Below, piece after piece: positions 24,601 through 39,600 of a DNA stretch of 64,000 nucleotides. The DNA is taken from assembly GCF_002078875.1 (NCBI RefSeq), contig NC_034412.1, positions 15,527,461 to 15,591,460 of the forward strand, read 5' to 3'. Under the pieces are notes generated by a model. The model worked only from the letters and a program-made list of their open reading frames with translations, was not told the DNA's origin and did no database searches. The position numbers were made by a program, and so were the translations under genes. How positions within the stretch are numbered: the first letter of the stretch is position 1; the number at the start of each line of letters is the position of its first letter. This DNA is from Numida meleagris. Its lineage: Eukaryota > Chordata > Aves > Galliformes > Numididae.

Positions 24601-27600
24601 GACATGTGGTGGAATCACCGTCCTTGGAATTGTTCAAGAGCCATGGAGTTGTGTTGATGGAAATGGTTTAGTGGGCAATGTTGGTGATAGGTAGACAGTT
24701 GGACAAGATAATCTTAGAAGTCATTTACAACCTTAACAATTCTATGATTCAAGAGAATTAATTTCCCTTAAGGTTGGCTGAATAGCAGGTCTTAACAGCA
24801 AAAAGAACCATGACTGTTCTTAATTCTCAAATTTGTTCAACACTTCTGCCACAGAAACAGCTGCTTAGAAGCGTATTCTAGTAGTCTCATCTTAGTCAGT
24901 GTTTGACCTTAAGCACTCATCAGTGATAAGCCTGAAATCTTCAGCCTCTGCGGAAGAGGAAAATAGAGAAAGGTGAGCCTTACACAATGTCTGCATGCCC
25001 TTGAGTCTCCACATTCAGGCAGGTGAGGTGCCTGATGCTTCCTGCAGAGAATTTGGAAACCACTTCCTTATTCTCTGAGCACAATTTAAATAAATGAAGA
25101 AGGCAAATAAACATATGGGGAAAAAAAAAGATATAATAAGGAGAAAAAGAGAAATTATACTTAAAAAACACAGAGTGCTCTTGTGTGTGTCCATGGGCTT
25201 GGGGACCTCTGGCAGCAAGTTCAGAGCTGTGCTGTGCTGACATGGCACTCTATACAGCCCTCTGCCAAGGGCATGCTTTCATCTGCCTTCTTCCAGCCTC
25301 ATGCTGCTCTCAGCAAGTGCCTTGTGAATAGCTGGGGCTCCTGCCAGTGCAGGTGTGTTGGCCTTGAACCCTGTTTTTTTAATCTCTGACTAAAATCTGT
25401 ATGTGTTTTGTAGGGTAAATAGCACTCCCATGTTGAACAAGCACTCACATACCTTTAAGAGCACCTGTATCCCTAAAGTGGAGATGCTATGCCCTGGTGT
25501 AGCAGAGTACCAAGGATGGTGCATTCAGCTTTTCTGGACAAGGCCAGTTTTACTGTGTGACTGGTAACTTTGGCAGGAAGAACTACAATGTTTGAGGCCT
25601 CTGGATATTCTTCAAATTGGTTTGACATCCTCATAAGAACAATGCTAATGAAGAAATCCACTCTCGGGGTTATATTTTTGTAATTGCAACTTTCTAAATC
25701 AAGATTGTGCATTCTCTCTAGTGGTCTTGACTTCATCATTACCTCAGGGTACACAATTGCCTGAATTAGATTGCAAAAAAAACCAAAACAAAAACAGAAT
25801 AAGCCCAGATCCAGCATCCTGACCTCTAAAGAGAGGTGTGAAAACTCCCCTGGATAACTCAGTGGAACTCAGTTTCTCTGATACTAGCTTAGTCACTGAC
25901 TTGTAACATGCTGCTCAGCTTGAGTGTTGGTGTTTCAACATTGCAATCTCTTTCCCACCAACAGCAGTCTACCAAGCTGCATGACCTCGTTGAGGAGCAT
26001 AACAAAGTCCAGGTTACAGTCTGCACAAAGAACGAAGGTGAGTCATCCGTGTCTCATTTTCCTCACTGGCCCGTGTAATTAACTGCCGTGTTGAAATATA
26101 TCTGGAATTGCATAGCTCCTGTTGATTTCCACAGCCGAAACGTGCAGAGTGAGCTGTGGGGAGAATGGGGCGGAGGGAGGTGAGTGGGGCAGGGCAGCAA
26201 GAGGAGTGGGCAAAGGCCTGTGCAGTGCGGTAATGATGCATCTGTGTCATTATTGTCAGTATCTGCAACATCTGTAATGATACAGGTGAACCTACTAATT
26301 TGTGTTAAGGGTTGGAAACAGCTTGGAAAATTCAATTTCCCAAACAAACAATCAGATAACAACTCTGGCCTTCAGAGATCTGTTTCCCTGCCCTGCTATA
26401 GGCTACTTTCCCAATCTTGTAAAGCAGCTTGTGAGCAAGTTTTCAGGAGTCTAGATATATGGTTCACACTGAGGTATGCACTTTCTTCCCCACGCCTCCG
26501 TTCCTTGTCCATAAAATAGAGGATATAGCTATTTCTGCCTCCCAAAGACATTGAGATGTGCAGTTGCTGGGATGGTGGCAGATGTAAGGCCTTGGATGGA
26601 TTTTCTTGATCAGCATTTTATGGACATGAAGCCAATAAAACTGCAGGCAGCCACTCAAAGGCAAATGTTTAGAGAAGGGCCTACCCTTACACTATTGTTT
26701 TTAGGCCAATATTATTTCTAAGAGGCACTGGCCTTAGGTCAGGCAGTGGAGAAATTTAGTGATGATATGTGTGCCTTGAAACTTGGTGGTTTTTTTGCTT
26801 GGAACATATGCACAAGTTAAGTTCATTTTTGCACTGTTCTACAGGTTTCAAAGAACTGGAGTCTCGTTGCTTAGTCCCAGGAGATGTTTTTCTTTTAGAT
26901 GGAAAAAAGCTCTCCCTCCCATGTGATGCTATCCTGATTGATGGAAGTTGCATTGTGAATGAAGGGATGCTCACAGGTACTGCCTTGGAGTTAGGAATGC
27001 TAAAGCCCTGGGCAGGTTCTCTGCCAGGGAGACATCTCTATCTGTCCTGACAGCAATTTTTTTACTATTTATTTAGAATAGTTTGCAGCAGGCGGTGGGA
27101 GAACTGTGGCTTGAATAATTCACAGTTATCTTGGGCTTTTGAACATTACCGTTGTATAATATACATTTCAAATCCACGTGAAAATCAAGTAGGATTAATA
27201 TACTGTCAGGAGTAGATAGTGAAAATATTCAAATTCACTGAATATGTATTTTTTGAGTTTTTGGATTCTGATCTTGCAGCAGCTCAGCTCAAGCAGGTGG
27301 TGTACGAGCACAGGGGTTAGTGCCATAGCTAAACATTGAGCCACCACAAGGCATGAACTTGGGTCAGGGCAAAATTTGACCCATGCCCACCAGCAGAAAA
27401 CGCTCAGAGAAGCCATGTGATATGCTCTGAAATGAAAACTACAATGGCTGTCACCATAAATCCACATCTGCAAGGACATAAGCAAGCTAATTAGTCAGGC
27501 AAACTTAAGCACCTAAAGGGCGCTGTCATTATTTAACACACACACAATCTGATAAGACCTTTAAATCCCCTTTGGATGAAGAACATGCTGCTGTTCTCAG

Positions 27601-30600
27601 GTGAAAGCATTCCAGTTATGAAGACCCCATTGCCTCTCGCGGAGAGCCCGGAGCCCTGGAAAACACACAGCATGGAGGACTACCGAAGACATGTCCTCTT
27701 CTGTGGGACTGAAGTCATCCAGGCAAAGTCATCTGGCAGAGGGCTGGTGCGGGCCGTGGTGCTGCAAACCGGTACGACTATCACTAAACTGGTTAGAAAA
27801 TGGCAAAGGTGGCCTCCCAGGAGGCTTCCCGTTTCTCACAGAGCTCTCTCACTGTGTCACTGTTTGGTCATGTTCACAACATAAGGGCCATGTCTTCACA
27901 CAGGGTTCAACACTGCTAAAGGTGACTTGGTGAGGTCTATCCTCTACCCCAGACCTGTGAACTTCCAGCTCTACCGAGATGCCTTCAAATTCATTCTAGG
28001 CCTCTCTGCCATTGGTGTGTTGGGATTGATATACACCGTTTGTGTGTTCACATACCACAAAGTAAGTATGGGCCATGCCTCCAGCTTGCAGGCCAGCTCC
28101 AAGACCTCGGTTGTCCGCGGTCATTGGAGTATCGCCCAATTCTGTAATCCAGTCCTTTGATGCCAGAAGTGAGGCGTTGGGGGCCGAACAAAGATGAATA
28201 TATCCATCATTCCCATGGTCAGAGCTTAGGGTGCATTGCTCCACGTCAGGAGAATAAGGTCCCAGGGTAGCAGGGCTGTTCCCACCCCACCGCCTGTTGT
28301 TCTGGCCATTTGCAGAAGCCAGTGGCAGATGTCGTGTCCATGGCCCTCCTCCTCCTCACCGCAGCTGTGCCTCCTGCCATCCCCGCTGCCCTGACCACGG
28401 GCACCGTTTATGCCCAAAGGAGGCTGAAGAAAAAGAAGATTTTCTGCATCACTCCACAGAGGATTAATATCTGCGGGCAAATCAACCTCGTCTGCTTTGA
28501 CAAAGTAAGACACTTCCCGGGGCAGTGACAGATGTTGGAGGCTGCTGGGAATATGGTGTTTATTTTATTTTTCTATTTTATTTTTTATTTTGTTTATTTC
28601 CATTCCATCTCCCCTAACCCACTCCCAGGATAACATCCTCTACAGGTGCCTGTGGGGAAGGGTGGCACTGTGGGCAGGAGGCTTTCTTTACCCTGCCCAT
28701 GTAGGAGATCTGTGGACTTACAGGGGAAGGGGTGAGCAGGAACAGGATAACAGATACTTATCTCAATTTAGACGGGCACGTTGACAGAAGATGGACTGGA
28801 CCTGTGGGGCATCCTCCCTTCTGAGGGAAGCTGGTAAGGAAAGATTTCCTTCAGTGATAACTCTTCCCCAGTGCAGAGGTACTGCCCCAAAGTCAAGTTA
28901 TCAGGGCTGGTGTCCCTGCTCAGCTCATTTCCCCTCAAGGAAGCAGGCTAGCGGTCATAGCCGTCAGCATGGCTGCTAATTCAAGGCAAACACACAGCCC
29001 AGAAGCCAGCAGCAGTGAGAGTGCTTTTAATTACTCTATGGGGATTTAGAGAATATGCACAGAGCTCTTCAATTATGTCATTCACAGCATAGTTCAATAA
29101 ATATCCCTAATCTATTCAATAAACCTTTCATCCCTTAAGTGTTAGGATAATGCTCCCTCTGTTGAAATTAAGTGTTGCCAGCTTCGGTGCCTGTCAAATC
29201 TCACCTACCTTCTGTAAACACTGCAAAAATCCATGAGAGCACAGATCAGACCTGCAAAGCCTAGGTGTCTTTACAGACTGCCTCCCATCCATGGCAGGTT
29301 CCATCTCAAATTCAAGCCCAAGGAGCAATGAAAGCCTCAAGAGATATCCAGTATGTAAATATTAAACTTGAATACATCCAGAATTATGCTATTGGATTCA
29401 CATTATTAAAATACAGTGACAGGCTTCAGCTCTGCAGTATAACTTGCTTGTTACACCAACTCAAAATATCAATCTTTTGCAGTGGCCAGGACAAATCACA
29501 CACCCCATACCTACTCCCAGATTTCATTAGTTGCTGTTAATGTATCAGATACCTCAACACCACAGAGATAATCATACCATAATGAATGAAAGGATGAATT
29601 TATTACGGGAGGAGAAAAATCACTTTCCCAGTGCTTTCTCAAAGGACAGAAAGAATATTGCTATCTGATGCAAATTAATGAGAAGAGATTAATAAGTGTC
29701 AGCTGATAGAATATTCCTCCAGCAGGACCAGTCCATTGGCACATAGCATGCTCTCTTCTTGGCACTCATCCAGTGCCCCAGGGGTTCAGGCTAAGCTTGG
29801 GCATGCAGGGTGGGCTCAGAGCCCACCAAATAGCAAATGGCAGTGATTGCACCGAGGTAGCCTTGCAGTCAGTGTCTGCTCATGTGAGCAGCAGGACAAA
29901 ATTGGACTGATATATCAGGATAAATTCATGTAATAAAGAACTGTGAGGTGTCAGAACATAAGGCTGTCTTTGCTGACGTGCCCAATCTACACCCAGCTGG
30001 GAAGCAGTGCTGGTGGCTTGCCAGAACACAAGGAGGAGCTATCACTGGCTGTGTTGATCTCATTAGCGCATTTACATAATTATTCTTTCTTAAATATTCA
30101 CATTCTTAAACACATAAGACTAGCTGTCAGCTAATCTGAATACTGCGAGGCAATGACAGTAAAGGAATTTCATTCCACTTGCAAAATATCCTATTGTATG
30201 CTTAATAAGATACTAGCGTTTGTTGGTTTTATGTTGTTTAACATTTTCATGGTGTCTCTCAAGTATTAATTAATTAATAAGCCAATTATGACCAGCCTGA
30301 GAACAAGGTATAATTTGCTGGAAACAGACTTTGATGGCCCAGAGGGATGATGGGTCCTGGGATGCATTGTTCCTTTTAACAGAGCTGCGAGCTGTCATGC
30401 TGCTCGCTTCCAGATTCATTGCACTGTGCTTCTTTCAGTAACAGGGGATGCTTGAGGTGATCAAAGGTAAATAACATCTATTTAAATTTCTCCTTAACAT
30501 GCCAGCCTAAATGGTAATGGGCTGTGTTCTGGTCTGGCAGGCAGAGCTTGTCAGCCAGCCAGTTTCTTAGAAGGAAAAATGTGTGAGAAGACTCTGAGAA

Positions 30601-33600
30601 ATGGTGCAATAACAGAGCCTTGCCCCAGCCCAGCCCCAGTGCTCAGTCTGTTCTGGAGGGAACACATCTCAAGGCTTTCCACAGAAGTAAATCAGGGCAT
30701 GCATCTTTAATAGCGTGCCTCCAAGTAACTCAATAGGAGTCAAACTTATCCATTTTTAAAACCCAAGTGAGGGACAAGTATCTGGTGTCTGGAAATGCAG
30801 ATGGAGCTCTGCTAGTGGAAGTAGAGGTTCTCCTGGGCCATATTGCTCAGCTTCTTGGAGATCTCTGCTGCAAGTTCCCTTTCTCATAGTGTCTTCTCTG
30901 CTCTAATACTGAACAGCAGCTGTCAAGCAGTATTCCAGTGCCCATGCCAGCTCTGCTGAGTGTTTTACCTTCCCAGTTACTTTGCATAAATTTGAACTCA
31001 TGATAATTTTTAGGGACTTCTCGGCCACCTGAGTGTCCATGAGCTGCTACCAGGACGGGTAGGACAGTGCGTTGCTTGCTGTAATTGGGCTCAGCATCAC
31101 TGAATGCAGAAAAGCAGCACCTGTATGCACTAGCTGAAGACTTCTCTTCATCCCTCTCGCAAGCTGTCCGTCTAACCCTCTGCTTTTTATCAGCTTTCAG
31201 AAAATCCACAAGTTTCCATCCAGCACTCCTCTGCCCTGGGGACCGGTGTGTGGAGCCATGGTGAGCTGCCACTCCCTGGTGGTTCTGGATAAGAAGATTC
31301 AAGGAGACCCACTGGACCTGAAAATGTTTGAGGGCACACACTGGGTAATGTGACTCATGTCTCTGCACCCTCCAAAGCACAGCCCTGGGGCTTATTCAAG
31401 GTCAAGCCCAAATACATGTCTTTAGGGATGTGCGCAGGCAGGTTTCTGTGCCCATATGCTAAGGGCTGTTTTCTCTGATGAGCAAAGGGATGTATCCCAA
31501 TGGAGAAGCCTCAGGCTGGATGAACAGCAAATCTGAGAGCTGGGGAGGAGGCAAGGGGCTGAGCCCAGGGCACATCTGCAGTGATGGGGAGTGTTGTACT
31601 GGTGGGAGCAGGATGGGACGAGGCACCAGAAAGAAAGAGGTGGCTCTTCCCGCAAACTCAGCCTGCAGGGGCTCAGGGATCACTGCAGTCAACTGCCCCA
31701 TCATCCCTTTCTCCTTCAGCCTTTTGCTCGAGAGAGTTGAATCAATAAATAAAACAGATGGCAGCTCTTGCAGCAGCACTGCGGGAAGTCACCAGGCTGG
31801 TGCTTGCTGCTATGGAGGGACAGGCAGAAGTGGAGCAGTGCAACAGCAGAAGAGGGGGGTGATGACGGTGAATGAGCTTTGGCAGCATGTAAAGTAGCAG
31901 AGCTAGAGGGCTAAAGCATCCTACATCCAAACTTGCCACCCTGTTCCTGCACAGTCTTTTAAAACTGGAGATTGGAAGATAAATCCAGTTAGATAGGGAT
32001 TATTTCTCTTTCCTGATGTTATATGGCATTAAATTGATGTGGAACTTGAAGTTAGAGAAAGAACGAAATGTGACACAGGTTTTTTACTCTCATCAAATCA
32101 AAAGATGGAGGACCCTGTAGGCTTCTACTGAGGACAAGACTGCAGGGAGGCTGTCAGTCGTGATGGCTAGAAAGACCTCATAGATTATAACAAAACACTG
32201 CTGCAACTGTGTGCCAACAGCAAGGGGCAAATTCTCCCATATGCTGCTGCCACTGCTATTAACAGTCAGGTGTGAAGCCAGAAAAAAAAAAGCAGCATCA
32301 GAAATAATGTTTTTTTCCCATACAGGAGATAGAAGAGTCCAGCACAGCTTGGGATAGGGCCGGTGCTATTGATGCCTGCATCGTTAGACCGGGGCCGAAC
32401 GCCAGCAGCGTGAGTCCAGCTCTTTCTGGGAATGAATATTCTGTGCTTTCAAGCCGCAGCTTCTGAAGCTTCTTGCACATGCACTGTTGATTTACTGGGT
32501 TACTGGCTGCAAAGTGCCCTTCCCTTGCTCTTGGTTCTGTGCTGCAGCCTCCCTGCAAGCAGACCTCCTGGGAGCTTAAGACCAGAAAAGCTGTAAGAGT
32601 GGTCTGAGTGGAAACCAGTGCAAAGAAATCTTGCAAACTGGATAAAAGTCTAAAGGAGGAATACACCTGCAAGAAGATGCACTGTAGGGTCAGAACACTA
32701 CAGCCAGCAGTGTGGGCCATAAGTCCAGCTGGTAATGGTTGTGCAGCCCCATTGACAGATTTACCAGCCTCAGCCCAAAGCAATGTTATTTGCTTCCTTC
32801 TCCCTCTCAAAGGGCAGCAGCTCTGCATTTTGATGGTTGGAAATTGTCATGTTTCCAGCCCAAATGCTGAACCTGCCAGCTTCTTCCCAGAGGAAGGAGG
32901 CTGATTTCTGTTAGCAGCACCAGGGAGACGGTGCTGTGGCAACAAAGAAATCAATCTTGTTTCTCGCATTGCTCTGTTCCCTTGGCAATATCACTGTAAC
33001 ATCAATTTTCAGTTCCCCTGTCTGTAACTCCAGGAGTATTGCATCAGGATGTGATTGCTAAGAAAAAGCCTGGGACAAATTCTGAAAAACTGAATATTAA
33101 GAAAAACACTGAGGTTCCCAGGAAGTATACTAGGAAGCCACTGTTTTTGAAACTGTGATTTCCAAAGTTATCATCATTGATCTGATTCCATAGTCAAAAG
33201 ACACTGAAATAGTATCCTATCAATAATAAATCTCCTAAGCCAGAAAGGCTCAGATGAGCTGCAGCTCAGGATGGATATACTCTGTGTAATCCATGAATCA
33301 AATCCGCAAGCAACATCTCCCTTTCCTGACCTCTTCCAGGCCCCCGTGGAAGGAATTGCAATCCTGCATCAATTCCCATTTTCCTCTGGGCTGCAGAGGA
33401 TGTCTGTTGTTTCACAGAAGATTGGAGAGGAGCAGTATGACCTGTACATGAAAGGAGCACCAGAAATAGTGTCCAGCTTTTGCAGACAAGAAACCGGTAT
33501 AGATGTGGGGGAGGGCACCTTCATAGCACTTATTCAAACTTAATCCAAAGCAGACCTTGGACTGTAAATCCTAAAAGATTTGCAGCACTCACTCTGCAAC

Positions 33601-36600
33601 TGCATGCGTACGATTCCTCCCACAAACAAGTCTTGGGCCTGTACAGAAGTTAAATGTCATTAGTTAACAGCACAAATAAGCTTTCAGTGCTTGTATGTAC
33701 GTTGGGATGCACCCAGCCCTGCGGGTAGCGAGGCGCACAGCCTGTGGTTCAGCCGCTATACATCACTTAGCCGACGTGCATCTGCTGAAGATGCAGCCTG
33801 TAAATAATGTTGATATGTCAAAATACTCGGAGTAGGTGTGGGATGGTGGTAATTGCATGTGTCACAGCCGCCCTGTTGCGCTGCGTGAGTTCTTAAGTTT
33901 TCTGTTAATTTATTGACCTGTAAATTCAGTCTTTATTTACCGACCTAGCTTACAAAGGCTCTAAATCTCAGCAATGGGAAACTTGCTGTGGACATGCAAA
34001 TTACAGTTATTAAGGATAATTGCTATTAACACTCAAGCCAAGGCTTCTGTCCTCTCTCTGCAAGTAAACATCAGCTTTCCTTTTGTGTGTGAGAGCAACA
34101 TAATAGGCCTGTTCTCAAATTTGCCTGCAACTTTGAAACTCAGGTCATATTCACTGAATGTTTTGGAAGGGTGCCAGCCATGCAGGAGCAAAGGTCTGGG
34201 TCTCTGTGGTTTGTTATTTGAGATGGCAATGACCTCAGAACAGGTGAAAATGGTTTTGAGGGACAATGGAAAGATTTAGTTTAAAATCGCATAAGATCTA
34301 ATGACACAAACCTCCAAACAATTTGATGTCAGTAAGAAAAATACCTTTGAAAATATTGTTCCACTTTCTCAGGTTTCTAAATAGCTCCTCTCATCCTGTC
34401 TTGATTGTTTCCCTATTGATTACAGCTTAATAAATAATTGGGCTCCGCACTGTAAATCTATGGGCAGTATGTAGTGATTACAGGATGCTGTAAAGTTAAA
34501 AGGAACTCTTTGTTTTTAGAGTCATTGGAACAACCAGAATTGAAAATTCAGGATATGGGAGAATTTTCCCATTAAGGCATAAATGTAAAAACAACTTTGT
34601 GAGCAATACTCAGCACGTATGCAGAAAAGATCAGGCCAGAACTATGGAAACACTGATTTGTTCTCTGCTGAGTAATGTATTGTGCATCCCTGCCCCTTAA
34701 TGTGCATTTTAGAAGTATGAAATAGATGCATGGATCAGTCAGTTGCACAGCCTCAGTACAAACCAGCTGACTTGTATGAGAGGGCGCAGGATTGAAAGGC
34801 TATATAGTATGTCACAGGGCAGACTTTAACCCCAGAGGAGCATTCAGCAAGGATGGAACTTTCTAACCACACAACTTTCTATCCTGTAAACAGTCCCAGC
34901 TGATTTCTTGGAGGAGCTTAAGTCATACACAAGCCAAGGCTTCAGAGTGATTGCCCTGGCCCATAAATTGCTGAGCCTTCCAGAGGATGTAGATGTGAGT
35001 AACCTGGAGAGGTAAGCTGTGCTGAGGAGCTGTGAGCATCGCTGTGGGATCACTTTCCTCCCTGTTGGTAGGGCCCAGCCCGGCCCAGTCCTTCCCCTCC
35101 TCTCCTGCCTGAAGATGCGCATGGGGAAGCTGAACCCCATCATGCCTTCCTCTCAGCAGATGCTGATTACTCTGCTAATTGCCTTGCAGTTAACTACTGC
35201 TCTTGCAAAGCTCACCGAGCTGAATCTGAAGCTGGTAACTGTGCTTCAAAAGGGTCATGGACTGGGGCTGGGACAGAAAGCCATGCTGAATGCTGGGACC
35301 AGTGGGTTTCAGCCAGCCTGAGCCCACTGCTCTCGGCATTCACCTTGGCTTTGCAGACCCTTCCAGGAAACCGCACAGCAGGGACCGGCAGCTGAAATGT
35401 GGACGCTTGTTGAGCACTCCTTGTCCCAGGCTCGGTCCAGTTGTGTTTCACCTTACAGTGAACATGTTTCCAGCTGAGCATGGCTTTCCCAGCAATATGA
35501 GAGCCTTGTTCCCGGGAAGCACAACCGTGTTTCTTTCCTTCTCCCAAGAGAAGAGGCAGAGTCTGAGCTAGAGTTTCTGGGCCTCCTGGTGATGGAGAAC
35601 CGCCTGAAGCCAGAAACAAAGCCTGTGCTGCGAGAGCTGGCCGCTGCCCGCATCAGGAGCATCATGGTCACAGGTGAACCCCCCACAGCCATGGCAGATG
35701 GGAGCACCTTGCTCCTACAGCAGCTCCATGACGGAGGACACAGGGAGCCAACCTCTCTTGTACCATTGGCAGGGGACAACCTTCAGACAGCAGTCACGGT
35801 GGCCAGGAGCGCGGCTATGATTCACGAGGGCAGCAAAGTCATCATCATTGAAGCCAGCGAACCAGAGGGCTCCGCTCCAGCTTCCATTGCCTGGCGGTTG
35901 GCAGAAGGCAGCAAGGCAAGTGCAGCTGCTCCCAGTGTGAGCACAGCCAAGGGGTGGCCGCTGAGTGCCAGGGTGAATTAACGAAGCATTGATGTATAAT
36001 AGCTGGCTTTGGGAGTTTGGGCTCTCACTGTGGATTTTGAAGAAACTGTAAGGAACCCTTGGGTGGATTCCTATCTAGCCAGGATATGTGGAGTGACCCA
36101 TCCACCAGCCAGGAAGAAGTAACTAATACGGAGCTGTTTTGCTCAGGACTGCATGCAAAATGACTGTATGCATAACTGGCAATGCTCTGCAGATACAGTG
36201 GCCACTTCCCTTGTGCTTGAAGTGTGTCTAATCAATGCATTTAGAAATATCTGTCTGTGAGACTATTTGCTGGACCAAACTTCAGTGTCTAAAGGAGCAA
36301 GCTGTGCCCAACAGGTGTCAGTGACACATGGGAGCAAAGCTAGAAAATCCAGTATTGCCAGGCCTGAAGTTCCAGGAAAGGATGTTGCAGAAACGATGCT
36401 ACCTGCCTGTCTCTCTGGTGGGAGGCTGAAGTGTGGTGTGGGTCCATAGCAGAGCTGGATGCAAAATAGGAGGGAACATCCTGCCCAGGGGTAGGGATGC
36501 TGCCCTGTCTGAGAGCTGGTGGCACCACCAGGGCTGGCTGTCAGCTCCAGAGGCGGATCTGTCCCAGGGACAGGGCATCAAGGTGTAGTGATCTCAGTCT

Positions 36601-39600
36601 AAGGATAAATGCTGTCTTGTTTCTAGGAGGTGTGTGCCAATACCCAGGAAAAGATCACATTGGAAGGAGAAAGCTGCAACTACCATTTTGCAATGAATGG
36701 GAAGTCCTACCAGGTTCTCCTAAAGCACTTCTACAGCTTGCTGCCAAAAGTAAGTGAGGAAGACACAAAGCACTTACTCTCCCTGCCTGCTTTATGTAAA
36801 TAGCGGTATTGTTCCAGCTGGAGAAAGGTGTCAGTACCTGAAGTGCTGTCACTTCTGACAACTCAGCAGCCTCCCAGCACAGCTCAGGATTAGCCCAAGT
36901 TGCTTGCTGTCAGCATCTGCAAGACCTCGGGTGATCAGTGTGGCTGAGGTGTGCACGCAGCTGCACGGCAGAGTGACTCTGTGGTCACCTCCTCCACTTC
37001 GATTTAATTAAAAACAGCAGCCCCATTCCCATGTACCACTGCCAGAGCTGGCAATGTCTTCTGCTCAGCAGTGGCAGAAGGAGCATGAAATAACTGCATT
37101 TAGCAGGAGAAATCTTCAGCTCCTGTCACCCTCCCATAGAATAGCTGCTGGACAGAACTTCAGATAGGAGAAACCTCTGTCTGAGCAGTGTTATTGCCAC
37201 AGTCACCAGCAGCACCATCCGTGGTGCAACAGGGAGTGGCATGGGAGAACTTGCTGCTCCAAGGCTGCTGCAGAGCACGTGGTGATGCTGGTCTGCCACG
37301 GAGAGGCAAGGCAGAAACCAGAGCAGGATGAAGTTGACATCAGGCAAAACCTGATGCTACAGGCAATTAAACTAATGTCGGAGCTGGGAGACAGCATTAG
37401 AGGCTTGTGCCATGCACCCATCAGGGAGCCTGACCCTGCCTCTGTGGGGCACAAACACCCACCCAAAGCAGCCCCTTGCACTGTCCCACAGATACTGCTG
37501 AATGCGACTGTCTTCGCTAGGATGTCTCCTGGCCAGAAATCCAGCCTTGTTGAAGAGCTTCAGAAACTCGAGTAAGGTTCTGTTCCTTTTCTTCTTGAAC
37601 CCAAACAAGGAAAGGTGTAACCAGCCCTACCAGCCCCTGCTCCTACCTGCGGTGGTTGCATTGAAGGCTCTGTGAAATGGAGCTGAGATAAAACCACTGA
37701 CATACTCCAGCATATGCAAAGACCTTCCCTCCCCCCCTCCCCCATTTTCACTCCTTTCATCAGTGTTTTCCCTCCTTTCCCTCCACCAGTTACTACGTGG
37801 GTATGTGTGGTGATGGAGCCAATGACTGCGGGGTACGTAGGAACAAATCTCCCACCCTCCTTCACGTCACTTCTTTCAATCTATGGGGTAAAGTGGTGAG
37901 ATACTGCCTGGCACACCACATCACCCAAGTTAGCACGTGGATGTGTTCAGAGTGCTGCTATAAGACACTACATATGTGCATTTTTCCCCCTAGAAATAAG
38001 AACAAACACACTACTACTGACGTATTTGTTCAAATGCAAATTTGAGGGCCTTAATGATAAAAATAATTACTGTTATCTATTACATTGCTACAATAAGTGC
38101 GTTATCGTAATATAATTTTGTAACAGCGCATTAGGTGGCTTGCTGCAAGCCATCCATAACCTGCTCCTCAGTGCCAGGCCAGAGGGAACAGGGCTGGCTC
38201 ACACAGACCTCGTAAGACAGAAATAAAAGAAATGTGATCAGGAGATGGAAAGGAGCGGAAAGAGGATAATGTGCTGATTTAAATAGATCGTCGGGTTGTT
38301 CAACAGGAGAGGTATGCACAAACCCCAACGTGGGAGACAGAGCAGGGTACTTCAGAGAACTGTAAATAGGCACGATGGGATTAAATGAACAAAAGAAGTG
38401 CTTAAGCTCTAGGGCAGGGAAGATAGCTGGAAAATGAGATCAGCCTGGCCACAGAATAAGGGAAGATCAATGATAAATCATGCTCGAAACAAAACTTGTA
38501 AAGCACCACTAAAAGCAGTGGGAGGGTGGATGGGTGCCTCCCCAGCTTCCTGCTCCTGTGGGTTCCAGGCTCTGAAGATGGCCCATGCAGGGATATCGCT
38601 GTCGGAGCAGGAGGCATCGGTGGCCTCGCCTTTCACCTCACAGATCCCCAACATCCAGTGCATGCCGGAGCTGATCAGGTTGGTTGGCTGCTGCCCTGGG
38701 GCAGGCTCAGGGCACTGCCTGCTCTGAGCTTCGTGTGTGGGTGGGGTCACGAGTGGGAGCTACACAGCGGTGCACAGGGATCCTGGGGCAGCTTGGCAAA
38801 GGAAATGGTTTATTTATGTTGGTTTATGGCTAGCCATGTGCATGCACACTCATATACATTCATGTATAGCTGTGCATACATGCTACCCTCAAAGATGCTG
38901 ATAAAACAAACTTAATTTCTCAGTAACTACATAAAATCCTTAGATCCCAGAGTGTTGTGCATAGGGACTGGTATTTACTGGGACAGGTAGAATGAGAGGG
39001 AATGGCCTCAAGTTGTGCCAGGGGAGGTTCAGGTTGGATAATAGGATAAACTTCTCAGAAAGAGTGATGGTGCACTGGCACAGGCTGCCCAGGGAGGTGG
39101 TGGTGTCACCGTCCCTGGAGGTGTTCAAGAACCATGGAGACGTGGCACTGAGGGACATGGTCAGTGGGCATGGTGGGATGGGCTGGAGTCTCAGGGGTCT
39201 TTCCCAACCTTAATGATTCTATGACTGCAGGTTCAGGAGTAGAGTGTCATGAAAAGGCAGCTATAACAGTTACCACAGAACAGATTCGCTTGTCATTACT
39301 TACAAATTTCATATCCAAATGCTGTATGTAGTCATTGAGCAGCCAGGAATAATGCCATTTAGCCAAATGTATGCAAAGACGATTTTATGTAGCAGTGCAC
39401 TTGATTCCCAGAACTGCTGAGCAAATTAGTAGTGAAAAAACAACAGCAGCTTAAGCCAGGTATTAAAATCATAGCAGCAGAATAAACACAAAGAAATGAA
39501 ACACTGCAGATGAGGGGCAGCTAAGTGGCTCTGCAGTATCTTAAGGCCAGAACACATCTATGGAATTTAAACTATTTTCCATTCTTCTTAAAGATTCTAA

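Noticed and set aside
30847..31380. 177-codon minus-strand open frame
   Set aside because: It is antisense over ATP13A5 exon 14 and its flank, with no domain or splice support.
32298..32828. 176-codon minus-strand open frame
   Set aside because: Antisense to ATP13A5 exon 15 and flanking intron; no family resemblance.
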